A stretch of DNA of 36,663 nt, from assembly GCA_903848655.1 (NCBI GenBank), contig CAINGT010000129.1, forward strand, positions 1-36,663, written 5' to 3'. This document shows, piece after piece, positions 27,884 through 36,614 of the stretch. Origin of the DNA: an uncultured Sphingomonadales bacterium. Lineage in GTDB: Bacteria > Pseudomonadota > Alphaproteobacteria > Sphingomonadales > Sphingomonadaceae. The notes under the pieces were generated by a model. It saw nothing but the letters and a program-made list of their open reading frames with translations, had not been told where the DNA came from and did no database searches. The translations under genes and the position numbers were made by a program. Each line of letters begins with the position of its first letter. Position 1 is the first letter of the stretch.

Positions 27884-30187
27884 ATGTTCGACGTCAAAAC
27901 CGTATCGCTGGAGTGGGGCGGAAAGACCCTCACGCTGGAAACCGGGCGTATCGCCCGTCAAGCCGATGGCGCGGTGCTCGCCACGTATGGCGAAACCGTG
28001 GTGCTCTGCGCCGTGACCGCCGCCAAATCGGTCAAAGAAGGGCAGGATTTCTTCCCCCTGACTGTCCATTATCAGGAAAAGTTTTCGGCTGCCGGGCGCA
28101 TCCCGGGCGGCTTTTTTAAGCGCGAACGCGGCGCGACCGAGAAAGAAACGCTGGTTTCACGGCTGATCGACCGGCCCGTGCGCCCGCTGTTTCCCGAAGG
28201 GTTCTACAACGAAATCAACGTCATCGCCCAAGTTTTGAGCTATGACGGCGAAACCGAGCCGGATATCGTGGCGCTGATCGCGGCGTCGGCGGCGCTGACG
28301 ATTTCGGGCGTGCCGTTCATGGGGCCGATCGGCGCGGCGCGCGTCGGGTTCAAGAATGGCGAATACCAGCTCAACCCCTCGCTCGCCGAAGTGAAGAATG
28401 GCGATCTCGATCTGGTCGTCGGTGCCACTGGCAATGCGGTGATGATGGTCGAATCCGAAGCGAAAGAGCTGTCGGAAGATCAGATGCTGGGCGGGGTGCT
28501 GTTTGCCCATGCCGAAATCCGCAAAGTGATCAACGCGATTATCGATCTGGCCGAAAAAGCCGCGAAAGAGCCGTGGGAAATCGATCTGTCGGACAGCACC
28601 GCCGATATCAAGGTGCGGCTGAAAGAGCTGGTCGGTGCGGATATCGCCGCCGCCTACAAGCTGACCAACAAGTCCGAACGCGCCAATGCGCTCAACGCCG
28701 CGCGCGACAAGGCAAAGGCGGCTTATGCCGATGAAGCCCCGCAAACGCGCATGGTGGCGATCAAGACCTTGAAAAAGGTCGAAGCCGATATCGTGCGCAC
28801 CGCCATCCTGAAGGAAGGCCAGCGCATCGACGGGCGCAGCGTCACGCAAGTGCGCCCCATCGAATCGATTGTCGGCTTTTTGCCGCGCACCCACGGTTCG
28901 GCGCTGTTCACGCGCGGTGAAACGCAGACCATCTGCACCACCACGCTCGGCACCAAAGACGCCGAACAGATGATCGACGGGCTCGACGGGCTGACCTATC
29001 AGCGGTTCATGCTGCACTACAACTTCCCGCCCTATTCGGTCGGTGAAGTGGGCCGGTTCGGCGCCCCCGGACGCCGCGAAATCGGCCATGGCAAGCTGGC
29101 GTGGCGCGCGCTCAACCCGGTTCTGCCGAGCAAGGAAGATTTCCCTTATACCATCCGCGTGTTGTCGGACGTGACCGAATCGAACGGTTCGTCATCGATG
29201 GCGACGGTGTGCGGCGGCAGCCTGTCGCTGATGGATGCCGGGGTGCCGATTTTGCGCCCGGTATCGGGCATTGCGATGGGGCTGATCCTTGAAGGCAGCG
29301 AGTTTACCGTGCTGTCCGATATTCTGGGCGATGAAGATCACCTTGGCGATATGGACTTCAAGGTGGCCGGGACCAGCGAAGGCATCACCAGCCTGCAAAT
29401 GGATATCAAAGTCGCGGGGATTACCGAAGAAATCTTCCGCACCGCGCTTGCCCAGGCCAAAGAAGGCCGAGCGCATATCCTTAATGAAATGACCAGCGCG
29501 CTTGGCGAAGTGCGCGGCGAACTGTCCGCCCATGCCCCGCGCATCGAAAGCCTGCAAATCGACAAGGCCAAGATCCGCGACATTATCGGCACGGGCGGCA
29601 AAGTGATCCGTGAAATCGTCGCCACGACGGGTGCCAAAGTCGATATCGACGATGAAGGGCTCATCAAGATCTCGTCATCCGATCCCAGCCAGATCGAAGC
29701 GGCGCGTCAGTGGATTCTTGGGATCGTCGAAGAGGCCGAAGTCGGCAAGATCTACGACGGCAAAGTGGTCAACATCGTTGATTTTGGCGCTTTCGTGAAC
29801 TTCATGGGCGGCAAGGACGGGCTGGTCCACGTGTCCGAAATGCGCAACGAGCGGGTCGAACGGCCCGGCGATGTGGTCAAGGAAGGCCAAGCGGTCAAAG
29901 TCAAAGTGCTGGAAATCGACCCGCGCGGCAAAGTGCGGCTGTCGATGCGCGTGGTCGATCAGGAAACCGGCGCAGCGCTCGAAGACACGCGCCCCGCGCG
30001 TGAACCGCGCGGTGATCGCCCCGACCGGGGTGATCGCGGCGACCGGCGTGGCCCGCGCGGCGACGACCGGGGCCGCGGTGGTGATCGTGGCCGGGGCGGT
30101 GATCGCGGCCCCCGTACTGATCGCGGCCCGCGCGACGATGGCCCGGCACCCGACCACCTGCCTGCATTCCTGAAATCGGACGACTGA
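27884..30187 (+). CDS. pnp: Polyribonucleotide nucleotidyltransferase (PNPase)
   Basis: PNPase degrades RNA 3'-5' by phosphorolysis and works in the RNA degradosome. The 767-aa protein has two RNase PH domains ([20 protein letters not shown]; later [17 protein letters not shown]), an all-alpha linker, a KH domain ([12 protein letters not shown]) and an S1 domain ([21 protein letters not shown]). The last 60 or so residues are an Arg/Gly/Asp-rich repeat tail ([22 protein letters not shown]). This makes it about 50 aa longer than the E. coli enzyme. AAGGAA precedes the ATG. Confidence 0.97.
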   Translation: MFDVKTVSLEWGGKTLTLETGRIARQADGAVLATYGETVVLCAVTAAKSVKEGQDFFPLTVHYQEKFSAAGRIPGGFFKRERGATEKETLVSRLIDRPVRPLFPEGFYNEINVIAQVLSYDGETEPDIVALIAASAALTISGVPFMGPIGAARVGFKNGEYQLNPSLAEVKNGDLDLVVGATGNAVMMVESEAKELSEDQMLGGVLFAHAEIRKVINAIIDLAEKAAKEPWEIDLSDSTADIKVRLKELVGADIAAAYKLTNKSERANALNAARDKAKAAYADEAPQTRMVAIKTLKKVEADIVRTAILKEGQRIDGRSVTQVRPIESIVGFLPRTHGSALFTRGETQTICTTTLGTKDAEQMIDGLDGLTYQRFMLHYNFPPYSVGEVGRFGAPGRREIGHGKLAWRALNPVLPSKEDFPYTIRVLSDVTESNGSSSMATVCGGSLSLMDAGVPILRPVSGIAMGLILEGSEFTVLSDILGDEDHLGDMDFKVAGTSEGITSLQMDIKVAGITEEIFRTALAQAKEGRAHILNEMTSALGEVRGELSAHAPRIESLQIDKAKIRDIIGTGGKVIREIVATTGAKVDIDDEGLIKISSSDPSQIEAARQWILGIVEEAEVGKIYDGKVVNIVDFGAFVNFMGGKDGLVHVSEMRNERVERPGDVVKEGQAVKVKVLEIDPRGKVRLSMRVVDQETGAALEDTRPAREPRGDRPDRGDRGDRRGPRGDDRGRGGDRGRGGDRGPRTDRGPRDDGPAPDHLPAFLKSDD

Positions 30188-30208
30188 TCGCATGGTGCTG
30201 CACTGATG

Positions 30209-30234
30209 CTTTCCCCCCGGTGACGGGTGGGAAG
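30209..30234. terminator. Bidirectional terminator-like hairpin
   Basis: CTTTCCCCCCG (30209-30219) and CGGGTGGGAAG (30224-30234) form an 11-bp stem with one mismatch, one wobble and a GTGA loop. It lies between the convergent pnp and xerC stops. There is no T-run on either strand, so termination strength is uncertain. Confidence 0.5.
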
Positions 30235-30253
30235 GTGTCAGGGCAGTCGCCGA

Positions 30254-31144
30254 TCAGGCGCGCGGATGCGCGGTGCGATAGACATCGAGCAGCCGCGCGG
30301 CATCGACGCGAGTATAGATTTGCGTGGAGGACAAGCTGGCATGGCCCAGCAGTTCCTGCAAACTGCGCAAATCTGCCCCCGCGCTTAGCAAATGCGTAGC
30401 AAAGCTGTGGCGGAGCGCGTGCGGCGTAGCACTCGCGGGCAGGCCCAGCACGACGCGCGCGCGCGCCATGGCGCGGCGGATCAGCCCGGCGGCGAGCGGC
30501 CCGCCTTTGGCCCCGCGAAACAGCGGCTGATCGCGCGCCAGCGGCCACGGGCACAAATTGGCATAGCGCGCCACGGCTTCGCGCACCACCGGCAGCAATG
30601 CCACCAACCGCTGCCGCCCGCCTTTGCCGGTAATCACCATGCTGTCGCCCGGCGGCAGGATCGCTGCAGTCAGCGCCAGCGCCTCGCCGATTCGCAGCCC
30701 GGCCCCATAGAGCAACAGGAGCACCGCCATATCGCGCGCCGCGATCCACGGTTCGGCAGCATCATCGGCGACAGCTTGCGCGAGATTGACCGCGTCATCG
30801 GGCGTAACCGGGCGCGGCAGGCCTTTTTTGACGCGCGGGCCACGCACGCGCGGCGCGCCGGGGGGAAGCCCGGCCTCGCTGCGCGCAAACGCCACAAACG
30901 CTTTGAGCGCGGACAATTCGCGTGCTGCCGACACATTGCCGATGCCCGCCGCACGGCGCGCGGCAAGCTGGGTGCGCAAGGCGGTAACATCGAGCGCGCC
31001 AAGCTGCGCCCAGTCGTGCGGACCTTCCAGCACAATCAGCAGCCGCTGCGCAGTCGCGACATAGGCGCGCACGGTATGCGCCGAGCGGCGGCGGCCGAGC
31101 GCCAAATGATCGTGCCAAGCCTTGAGGATGTCGGCGTCAATCAC
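30254..31144 (-). CDS. xerC: Tyrosine recombinase XerC
   Basis: This recombinase, with XerD, resolves chromosome dimers at dif. The 296-aa protein has an N-terminal SAM-like domain and the catalytic residues Arg151 (GAGLRIGE), Lys174 (TGKGGRQR), His242 and Arg245 (PHALRHSF), His268 (LGHASLSSTQ) and Tyr277. It starts with GTG at 31144 overlapping the hemW stop (GTGA), so it is read as part of the tetR-nitroreductase-hemW-xerC series. Assignment to XerC rather than XerD rests on overall character. A phage integrase is unlikely given its housekeeping neighbours. Confidence 0.88.
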   Translation of the reverse strand: MIDADILKAWHDHLALGRRRSAHTVRAYVATAQRLLIVLEGPHDWAQLGALDVTALRTQLAARRAAGIGNVSAARELSALKAFVAFARSEAGLPPGAPRVRGPRVKKGLPRPVTPDDAVNLAQAVADDAAEPWIAARDMAVLLLLYGAGLRIGEALALTAAILPPGDSMVITGKGGRQRLVALLPVVREAVARYANLCPWPLARDQPLFRGAKGGPLAAGLIRRAMARARVVLGLPASATPHALRHSFATHLLSAGADLRSLQELLGHASLSSTQIYTRVDAARLLDVYRTAHPRA

Positions 31145-32280
31145 AGCGCGACCAGTTCGCCCAGCAGCGCATCGAGCAAGGGCATTCCGCGCGTGGTAAC
31201 GGTCAGGCGGTCATCCCTATCGGCGATCAGGCCAAGATCGCGATAAAACCGCGCCTTGGCCGGATTGATCAGCGCATCGCGGGCAAACCCGAAGCGCGCG
31301 CCCAGCGCCGCCAGATCGACCCCCTCATCGAGCCGCAACCCCATCAGCAGCGCCTCGCTCGCGGCGTCTGCCGGGGGCAGCGCGCGCGCTTCGTCAAGCC
31401 CGTGGCCGTGGCGCGCGACCGCCGCCAGCCAGTTTTCCGGCTTGCGATGGCGCGTTGTCGCCATGCCCAGCCGCCGACCGTGCGCGCCCGGCCCGATCCC
31501 GGCATAATCGCCATAACGCCAATAGGTCAGATTGTGGCGGCTTTGATCGGCAGGGCGCGCGTGATTGCTGATTTCGTAGGCGGGCAGGCCTGCCGCTGCG
31601 GTCATTGCGCGGGTCAGCGCGTACAAGTCGGCGGCGGCATCGGTGTCGAGCGGGGTCAGGCTGCCATCGCGCACCATCGTCGCAAACCGGGTGCCCGGCT
31701 CGATCGTCAATTGATAGAGCGACACGTGCCCGGTGCCAAACCCCAGCGCGCGCGCCAGATCGGCCTGCCACATCGCCGCCGTCTGGCCGGGCAGCGCATA
31801 GATCAGATCAAAGCTGACGCGCGCAAAGTGTGCTTGCGCCACATCGAGCGCGGCCCGCGCTTCGTGCGCCGAATGCAACCGGCCCAGCCAGCGCAAGCTG
31901 GCATCATCGAGCGCCTGCATCCCGAGCGACACGCGGTTGACCCCGGCATCGGCGAGCGCGGCAAACCGCGCCGCTTCGACCGACGAGGGATTGGCTTCGA
32001 GCGTGATTTCGATATCCGGGGCAAACCGCCAGTGCTGCGCGGCGGCATCGATCAGCGCCGCAACGAGCGCGGGCGGCATCAGCGACGGGGTGCCGCCGCC
32101 GAAAAAGATCGAGGTGAGCCGCCGCCCCGGAGTCAGCGCGGCTTCGTGTGCCATATCGGCGAGCAGCGCGCCCTGCCAGCGCGCCACTTCGACCTGATCG
32201 CGCACATGGCTGTTGAAATCGCAATAAGGGCATTTGGCGAGGCAGAACGGCCAATGGATATAGAGCGCGAGCGAGTCCAT
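31141..32280 (-). CDS. hemW: HemW-type radical SAM heme chaperone
   Basis: This 379-aa radical SAM protein is of the HemW group, which delivers heme and is often mislabelled oxygen-independent coproporphyrinogen oxidase. The 4Fe-4S cluster cysteines are Cys13, Cys17 and Cys20 (FCLAKCPYCDF). SIFFGGGTPSLM, ITLEANPSS and RVSLGMQALDD follow. The later HNLTYWRYGDYAGIGPGAHG is typical of HemW. It starts 16 nt after the nitroreductase stop and overlaps xerC. Confidence 0.94.
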   Translation of the reverse strand: MDSLALYIHWPFCLAKCPYCDFNSHVRDQVEVARWQGALLADMAHEAALTPGRRLTSIFFGGGTPSLMPPALVAALIDAAAQHWRFAPDIEITLEANPSSVEAARFAALADAGVNRVSLGMQALDDASLRWLGRLHSAHEARAALDVAQAHFARVSFDLIYALPGQTAAMWQADLARALGFGTGHVSLYQLTIEPGTRFATMVRDGSLTPLDTDAAADLYALTRAMTAAAGLPAYEISNHARPADQSRHNLTYWRYGDYAGIGPGAHGRRLGMATTRHRKPENWLAAVARHGHGLDEARALPPADAASEALLMGLRLDEGVDLAALGARFGFARDALINPAKARFYRDLGLIADRDDRLTVTTRGMPLLDALLGELVAL

Positions 32281-32296
32281 TGGCGTGCCCCCGCGA

Positions 32297-32956
32297 TCAA
32301 AAGCCGAGGAATTTCACCTGTTCATCAAGCGGCACGCGTTCGCGCGGAAAATTGTTGACCGGTGCCGCTTCATCGCGCCAGCCAATCGCCAGCCCGCAAA
32401 ACAGCAATGTGTCATCGCTCAACCCCAGATGCGCTTTGATCGTGCGGCCATAATTGCCCATGAATTCCTGCGGGCAGGTATCGAGCCCTTCATCGCGCAG
32501 CAGCAGCATGATCGTCTGCAACCACATGCCGACATCGGACCATTGCGGCTCTTTCATGAACTTGGGAAAGTGGCACAGCAGCAGCACCGGCGCGCCAAAC
32601 GACACCAAGTTGGCGCGGACGAAATCGGCACGGTTGTCGGCCTCACCCCGCCCGATCCCCATCGCGGTATACATCGCCGCGCCGACGGCCTGCAACCGGG
32701 GGCGGTATTTGGCGCTTTGGCCCGGCGCGGACCAGTCATATTCGGCCGGATCGTCGGGCTGGCTGGCGAGCAACACGTCTTGCAGCGCCTTGAGCGGCGC
32801 ACCGGTCAGCACGACCGCTTCCCACGGTTGATAATTGCACCCCGAAGGCGTCATCCGCGCCTGATCGAGCACGCGCTCAATCGTCGCGAACGGCACGGCG
32901 CGATTCTGAAACGCGCGCACCGAGCGGCGGGTGGCAACGGCTTGGGCAACGGTCAT
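32297..32956 (-). CDS. Nitroreductase-family flavoprotein
   Basis: This 219-aa FMN-dependent oxidoreductase has the nitroreductase fold. TRRSVRAFQNRAVP is the N-terminal FMN loop and ARMTPSGCNYQPWEAVVL the second FMN contact. DVGMWLQTIMLLLRDEGLDTCPQEFMGNY and FCGLAIGWRD complete the fold. Its ATG overlaps the TetR stop (ATGA), so it is made with that regulator. The natural substrate is unknown. It could supply reducing power or process products for the divergent Rieske system, but that is inference. It is followed 16 nt later by hemW. Confidence 0.9.
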   Translation of the reverse strand: MTVAQAVATRRSVRAFQNRAVPFATIERVLDQARMTPSGCNYQPWEAVVLTGAPLKALQDVLLASQPDDPAEYDWSAPGQSAKYRPRLQAVGAAMYTAMGIGRGEADNRADFVRANLVSFGAPVLLLCHFPKFMKEPQWSDVGMWLQTIMLLLRDEGLDTCPQEFMGNYGRTIKAHLGLSDDTLLFCGLAIGWRDEAAPVNNFPRERVPLDEQVKFLGF

Positions 32957-33609
32957 GCGATCTCCGGGGGTGATAGTGGATTGTCATCCAGATAGCCCGC
33001 TGCGGCGGCATTGCAATCGATAAGGCGGTCGATCTGCGCGCGCGCAATCTGGCTGGCCTCTGCCGCGCCAAAGCAGCCGGGCGACAGCGACAGTTCGAGC
33101 CACAACCCATCGACCAGCGCCGCCAGCCCAATCGCCGCCAGCCGCTGCCGGGGTGCGGGAAGGCCGCACGCGCCCAGCAAGTCCGCCAGCCGTGCGCGAT
33201 AGGCCGCATATTGGCGGTCATGCTGGCGGGCGATGTCCGCGCGCGCGCCGACCATGCTCCAGAAGGCAATCCACGTCGCCAGCAGCGCGCCATCGGCAAT
33301 CGGCGGGGCAAAGCTGGCGGTGACGAACGCATCGAGCCGCGCGCGCGGGTCCGGCCCGGCAGCGGTGACCGCTGCGGTCAGCGCGGCATTCACGGTCTGG
33401 TCGATCTGTGCATACGTCGCTTCGATCAGCGCATCGACCCCGCCGAAGTAATGCGCGATCAGCCCCGGCGAAATTTGCGCCTCGCGCGCGATCAGCCGCA
33501 CGCTGGCCCCCGCCGCACCGTCACGCGCCAGCACCCGCGCGCAAGCCGCGATCAGGCTGTGGCGGCGCATATCGGGTTCGGCACGGCGCGGAAGCTGCGA
33601 AGGGGTCAC
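32953..33609 (-). CDS. TetR-family regulator (BetI-like)
   Basis: The N-terminal HTH reads SVRLIAREAQISPGLIAHYFGGVDALIEATY, close in style to BetI. The C-terminal ligand domain is helical. Translation from GTG at 33609 gives 218 aa starting MTPSQLPRRAEPDMRR. An ATG at 33672 in the same frame would overlap the divergent gene's start and its operator, so it is unlikely. It shares the promoter region with the Rieske oxygenase gene, where a 22-bp palindrome (33627-33648) is the likely binding site. It is translationally coupled to the nitroreductase gene. Confidence 0.88.
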   Translation of the reverse strand: MTPSQLPRRAEPDMRRHSLIAACARVLARDGAAGASVRLIAREAQISPGLIAHYFGGVDALIEATYAQIDQTVNAALTAAVTAAGPDPRARLDAFVTASFAPPIADGALLATWIAFWSMVGARADIARQHDRQYAAYRARLADLLGACGLPAPRQRLAAIGLAALVDGLWLELSLSPGCFGAAEASQIARAQIDRLIDCNAAAAGYLDDNPLSPPEIA

Positions 33610-33626
33610 TTGGCATTCTATGCCCG

Positions 33627-33648
33627 TTGTTGTACAGTCGTGCAACAA
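33627..33648. promoter_or_regulatory. TetR operator candidate, 22-bp palindrome
   Basis: TTGTTGTAC-AGTC-GTGCAACAA has 9-bp arms with one mismatch around a 4-nt centre. It lies 17 nt from the TetR start and 22 nt from the Rieske oxygenase start. Repression of both divergent transcripts from one site is the simplest reading. Confidence 0.7.
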
Positions 33649-33670
33649 GCCATCCGCAAGGGACCTGTCC

Positions 33671-34879
33671 ATGGCCGATTTCGCCCCCGCGTTTCAGGAC
33701 ATCGCCTCGGACGCCGCCGATCCCGATGCCGATTTCGGCCTGCCCGGCTGGACCTATCGCGATCCCGAATTCTATCGGCTGGAAATCGAGCGGATCATCC
33801 GCCCGTCATGGCAAATCGTGTGCCATGCCAGCGATCTGGCCGAGCCGGGGCAGTGGCGCAGCATCGACTATATCGGTGAAAGCGTGATCGTGGTGCGCGG
33901 CGAAGACGGGGCGATCCGCGCCTTTACCAATGTCTGCCGCCACCGCGCGATGCGGCTGGTCGAAGGGCACAGCGGCTGTGCGCGCAAATTCGTGTGCCCC
34001 TATCACGCCTGGACATTTGAAACCGACGGGCGGCTGACCGGGGTGCCGATGAAGGCCGATTACCCCGCGCTCGTGCTGGCGGACCACGGGCTTGCCCTGG
34101 TGGCGGTCGAACTGTGGCACGGGTTCGTGTTTGTGCGGCTGACCGATGGCGGTTTTCCTTCGGTGGCGGAAATGATGGCCCCGGTCGAAGCCGAAGTCGC
34201 GGCTTACCGCTTTGCCGAGATGCAGCGGATCGGTGATCTGCGGTTGCGCCAGCGCGCGCTCAACTGGAAGAACCTGGGCGACAACTATTCCGACAATCTG
34301 CATATTCCGGTGGCGCATGATGGGCTGGTGCGGATTTTCGGCAAGAGCTACGAGATCGGCGCGCACCGCTGGGTGGACCGGCTGAAAGGCGATCTGGTGG
34401 ACCGGCCATCGGGCAATTTTTGGGAACGGTTCTATCAGACCCATCTGCCCGATGCGCCGCACCTGCCACCGGTGGGGCGGCGGCGCTGGCTGTACTACAA
34501 GCTGTGGCCCAATATGGCGTTCGATATCTATGCCGATCAGATCGATTTCATGCAGTGGATCCCGACCGGGCCGACCACGTGCGAGTTGCGCGAAATGGCC
34601 TATGCGCTGCCCGATGATCGCCGCGCGATGAAGCTGGCGCGCTATGCCAATTGCCGGATCAACCGCGTGGTCAACCGCGAAGACACGTGGTTGATCGAAC
34701 GCGTGCAGGCGGGCATGGCCAGCCACAGCTATGGCGCTGGGCCGATTGCCCGCAGCGAAGTGTGTTTGCGCAGCTTTGCGCGCAAAGTGCGCAGCCTGAT
34801 CCCTGAAGCGCGGCGGCACCAGCCGCCGCCGCCGGGGTGGAGCGCGCAAACCATGGCGATGACAGGGGACCACGCATGA
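33671..34879 (+). CDS. Rieske non-heme iron oxygenase, alpha subunit
   Basis: This 402-aa oxygenase of the ring-hydroxylating/demethylating family has the Rieske 2Fe-2S site Cys89-x-His91 (CRH) and Cys109-x2-His112 (CPYH). The mononuclear iron site is His211 and His216 (NYSDNLHIPVAH) with Asp338 (NREDTWLIERVQAG). Asp204 or Asp208 is the likely bridge to the Rieske cluster. AAGGGA precedes the ATG at 33671; an upstream in-frame ATG would run through the operator. No ferredoxin, reductase or beta subunit is adjacent. The next gene, an FAD oxidoreductase, is coupled by ATGA. The BetI-like regulator hints at a quaternary amine or methylated substrate, but this is not proven. Confidence 0.9.
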   Translation: MADFAPAFQDIASDAADPDADFGLPGWTYRDPEFYRLEIERIIRPSWQIVCHASDLAEPGQWRSIDYIGESVIVVRGEDGAIRAFTNVCRHRAMRLVEGHSGCARKFVCPYHAWTFETDGRLTGVPMKADYPALVLADHGLALVAVELWHGFVFVRLTDGGFPSVAEMMAPVEAEVAAYRFAEMQRIGDLRLRQRALNWKNLGDNYSDNLHIPVAHDGLVRIFGKSYEIGAHRWVDRLKGDLVDRPSGNFWERFYQTHLPDAPHLPPVGRRRWLYYKLWPNMAFDIYADQIDFMQWIPTGPTTCELREMAYALPDDRRAMKLARYANCRINRVVNREDTWLIERVQAGMASHSYGAGPIARSEVCLRSFARKVRSLIPEARRHQPPPPGWSAQTMAMTGDHA

Positions 34880-36507
34880 GCGGGCGGTATGATGCGATTA
34901 TCATCGGCGGCGGGCACAATGGCCTGACATGCGCGTTCTACCTCGCGCGCGCCGGGATGCGCGTGCGCGTGCTCGAACGCCGCCATATTGTCGGCGGCGC
35001 GGCGGTGACCGAGGAATTCCATCCCGGATTCCGCAATTCCACCGCCAGCTATACCGTCAGCCTGTTGCGGCCCAAAGTGATCGCCGACATGCGGCTGCAC
35101 GAACGCGGCTTTCGCGTGATCGAACGCACGATTTCCAACTTCTTTCCGTTTGCCGATACCTATCTCAAGCTCGGCGGCGGCGCGACGCGCACCCAGGCCG
35201 AATTTGCGCGCTTTTCGCAAGCCGATGCCGATGCCTATCCGCAGTATGACGCCGCGCTGGAAAAAGTTGCGCAAGTGCTGCGCGATCTTGCCTTGCAGAT
35301 CCCGCCCAATCTCGGCGGCGGGCTGACCGCGCTGAAGGCTGCGGCGCAGCAGGGCTGGCCGCTCGCGCGGATGGATCTGGCGGCGCAGCGCGATGTGCTC
35401 GACATTTTTACCAAATCGGCGCGCGATTTTCTCAATGGCTGGTTTGAGGACGACCATGTCAAATCGGCGTTCGCGTTCGATGCGGTAGTCGGCAATTTCG
35501 CGGGCGTATCCAGCCCCGGTTCGGCCTATGTGCTGCTGCACCACGTGTTTGGCGAAGTGAATGGCAAGCTGGGCGCATGGGGCCACAGCGTGGGCGGGAT
35601 GGGCGCGATCACGCAGGCGATGGCGGCGGCGTGCGTCGAGTACGGCGTCGAGATCAGCCTCGAATCGCCGGTCGCCACAGTGCTGGTCAACCATTCCAGC
35701 GCGGGGGGCAAAGCGCAGGGGGTCAAGCTGGTCAGCGGTGAGGAGCTCTATGCGCCGATCATTGCCGCCAATGTCGGCCCGGCAATGCTTTACCGCCAGA
35801 TGGTCGATGCCAGCGACCTCGATGCCGATTTCCGCCGCCGGATCAAAGGCTACAAGACCGGATCGGGCACATTCCGGATGAATGTCGCGCTGTCCGAATT
35901 GCCCAGCTTTAGCGTGCTGCCGGGCAAGGATCAGGCCGAACACCACACCGCCGGGATTATCATCGCGCCGGGGCTGGACTATATGGACCGCGCCTATGAC
36001 GATGCGCGCGCGCACGGCTGGTCACGCCAGCCGATTGTCGAAATCAAGCTGCCATCGACCGTCGATGACAGTCTGGCCCCGCCCGGCGCGCATGTCGCCA
36101 GCTTGTTCTGCCAGCAATTTGCGCCCGAACTGCCCGATGGGCAAAGCTGGGATGATGTGCGCGAACACGTGGCCGATCTGATTATCGATACCGTCGATGC
36201 CCATGCGCCCAATTTCAAGGCGAGCGTGATCGCGCGCCAGATCCATTCGCCGCTCGATCTCGAACGCAAATTCGGACTGATCGGCGGCGATATTTTCCAC
36301 GGGCACATGGGGCTCGATCAATTGTGGGCGGCGCGCCCGGTGCTGGGCCATGGCGATTACCGGTCCCCCATTCGGGGGCTTTATATGTGCGGATCGGGCA
36401 CCCACCCCGGCGGCGGCGTAACCGGCGCCCCCGGCCACAACGCCGCACAAGCGATCCTGAGCGACCGATCACTGCTGTGGAAAGCGCTGCACCGCAAACG
36501 CCGATAA
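34876..36507 (+). CDS. PYROXD2/phytoene-desaturase-like FAD oxidoreductase
   Basis: This 543-aa flavoprotein of the phytoene dehydrogenase/PYROXD2 group has the dinucleotide-binding loop YDAIIIGGGHNGL (5-17) ending in LERR. VGGAAVTEE follows. It then has FGLIGGDIFHGHMGLDQLWAARP and the C-terminal FAD-contact motif GLYMCGSGTHPGGGVTGAPGHNAAQ (about 501-525). The ATG at 34876 overlaps the Rieske stop, so the two proteins are made together. Carotenoid genes are absent, so carotenoid desaturation is unlikely. Its substrate and its relation to the oxygenase are unknown. Confidence 0.9.
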   Translation: MSGRYDAIIIGGGHNGLTCAFYLARAGMRVRVLERRHIVGGAAVTEEFHPGFRNSTASYTVSLLRPKVIADMRLHERGFRVIERTISNFFPFADTYLKLGGGATRTQAEFARFSQADADAYPQYDAALEKVAQVLRDLALQIPPNLGGGLTALKAAAQQGWPLARMDLAAQRDVLDIFTKSARDFLNGWFEDDHVKSAFAFDAVVGNFAGVSSPGSAYVLLHHVFGEVNGKLGAWGHSVGGMGAITQAMAAACVEYGVEISLESPVATVLVNHSSAGGKAQGVKLVSGEELYAPIIAANVGPAMLYRQMVDASDLDADFRRRIKGYKTGSGTFRMNVALSELPSFSVLPGKDQAEHHTAGIIIAPGLDYMDRAYDDARAHGWSRQPIVEIKLPSTVDDSLAPPGAHVASLFCQQFAPELPDGQSWDDVREHVADLIIDTVDAHAPNFKASVIARQIHSPLDLERKFGLIGGDIFHGHMGLDQLWAARPVLGHGDYRSPIRGLYMCGSGTHPGGGVTGAPGHNAAQAILSDRSLLWKALHRKRR

Positions 36508-36510
36508 AGC

Positions 36511-36533
36511 CCCCGCCCCTTTAGGGGCAGGGG
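36511..36533 (+). terminator. Terminator-like hairpin after the FAD oxidoreductase
   Basis: CCCC-GCCCC (36511-36519), loop TTTA, and GGGGC-A-GGGG (36524-36533) form a 9-bp stem with one bulged A, a few nt after the stop at 36507. There is no T-run. From about 36534 the sequence becomes clearly richer in A/T. Confidence 0.5.
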
Positions 36534-36614
36534 AATCGCATATGAGAATTGTGGTCTTGCAGAGATTGTAGAAAAGGATTCTTGAGAGGGCTGTTTGCTT
36601 TGGGAGCAGCCCGG

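Noticed and set aside
30000..30150. Short repeats that look like a CRISPR or tandem array
   Set aside because: They are codons of the Arg/Gly/Asp tail of PNPase, in frame, with no unique spacers.
30254..31144. Phage integrase marking a mobile island
   Set aside because: The length, catalytic residues and coupling to hemW fit chromosomal XerC; no attachment site or phage genes are nearby.
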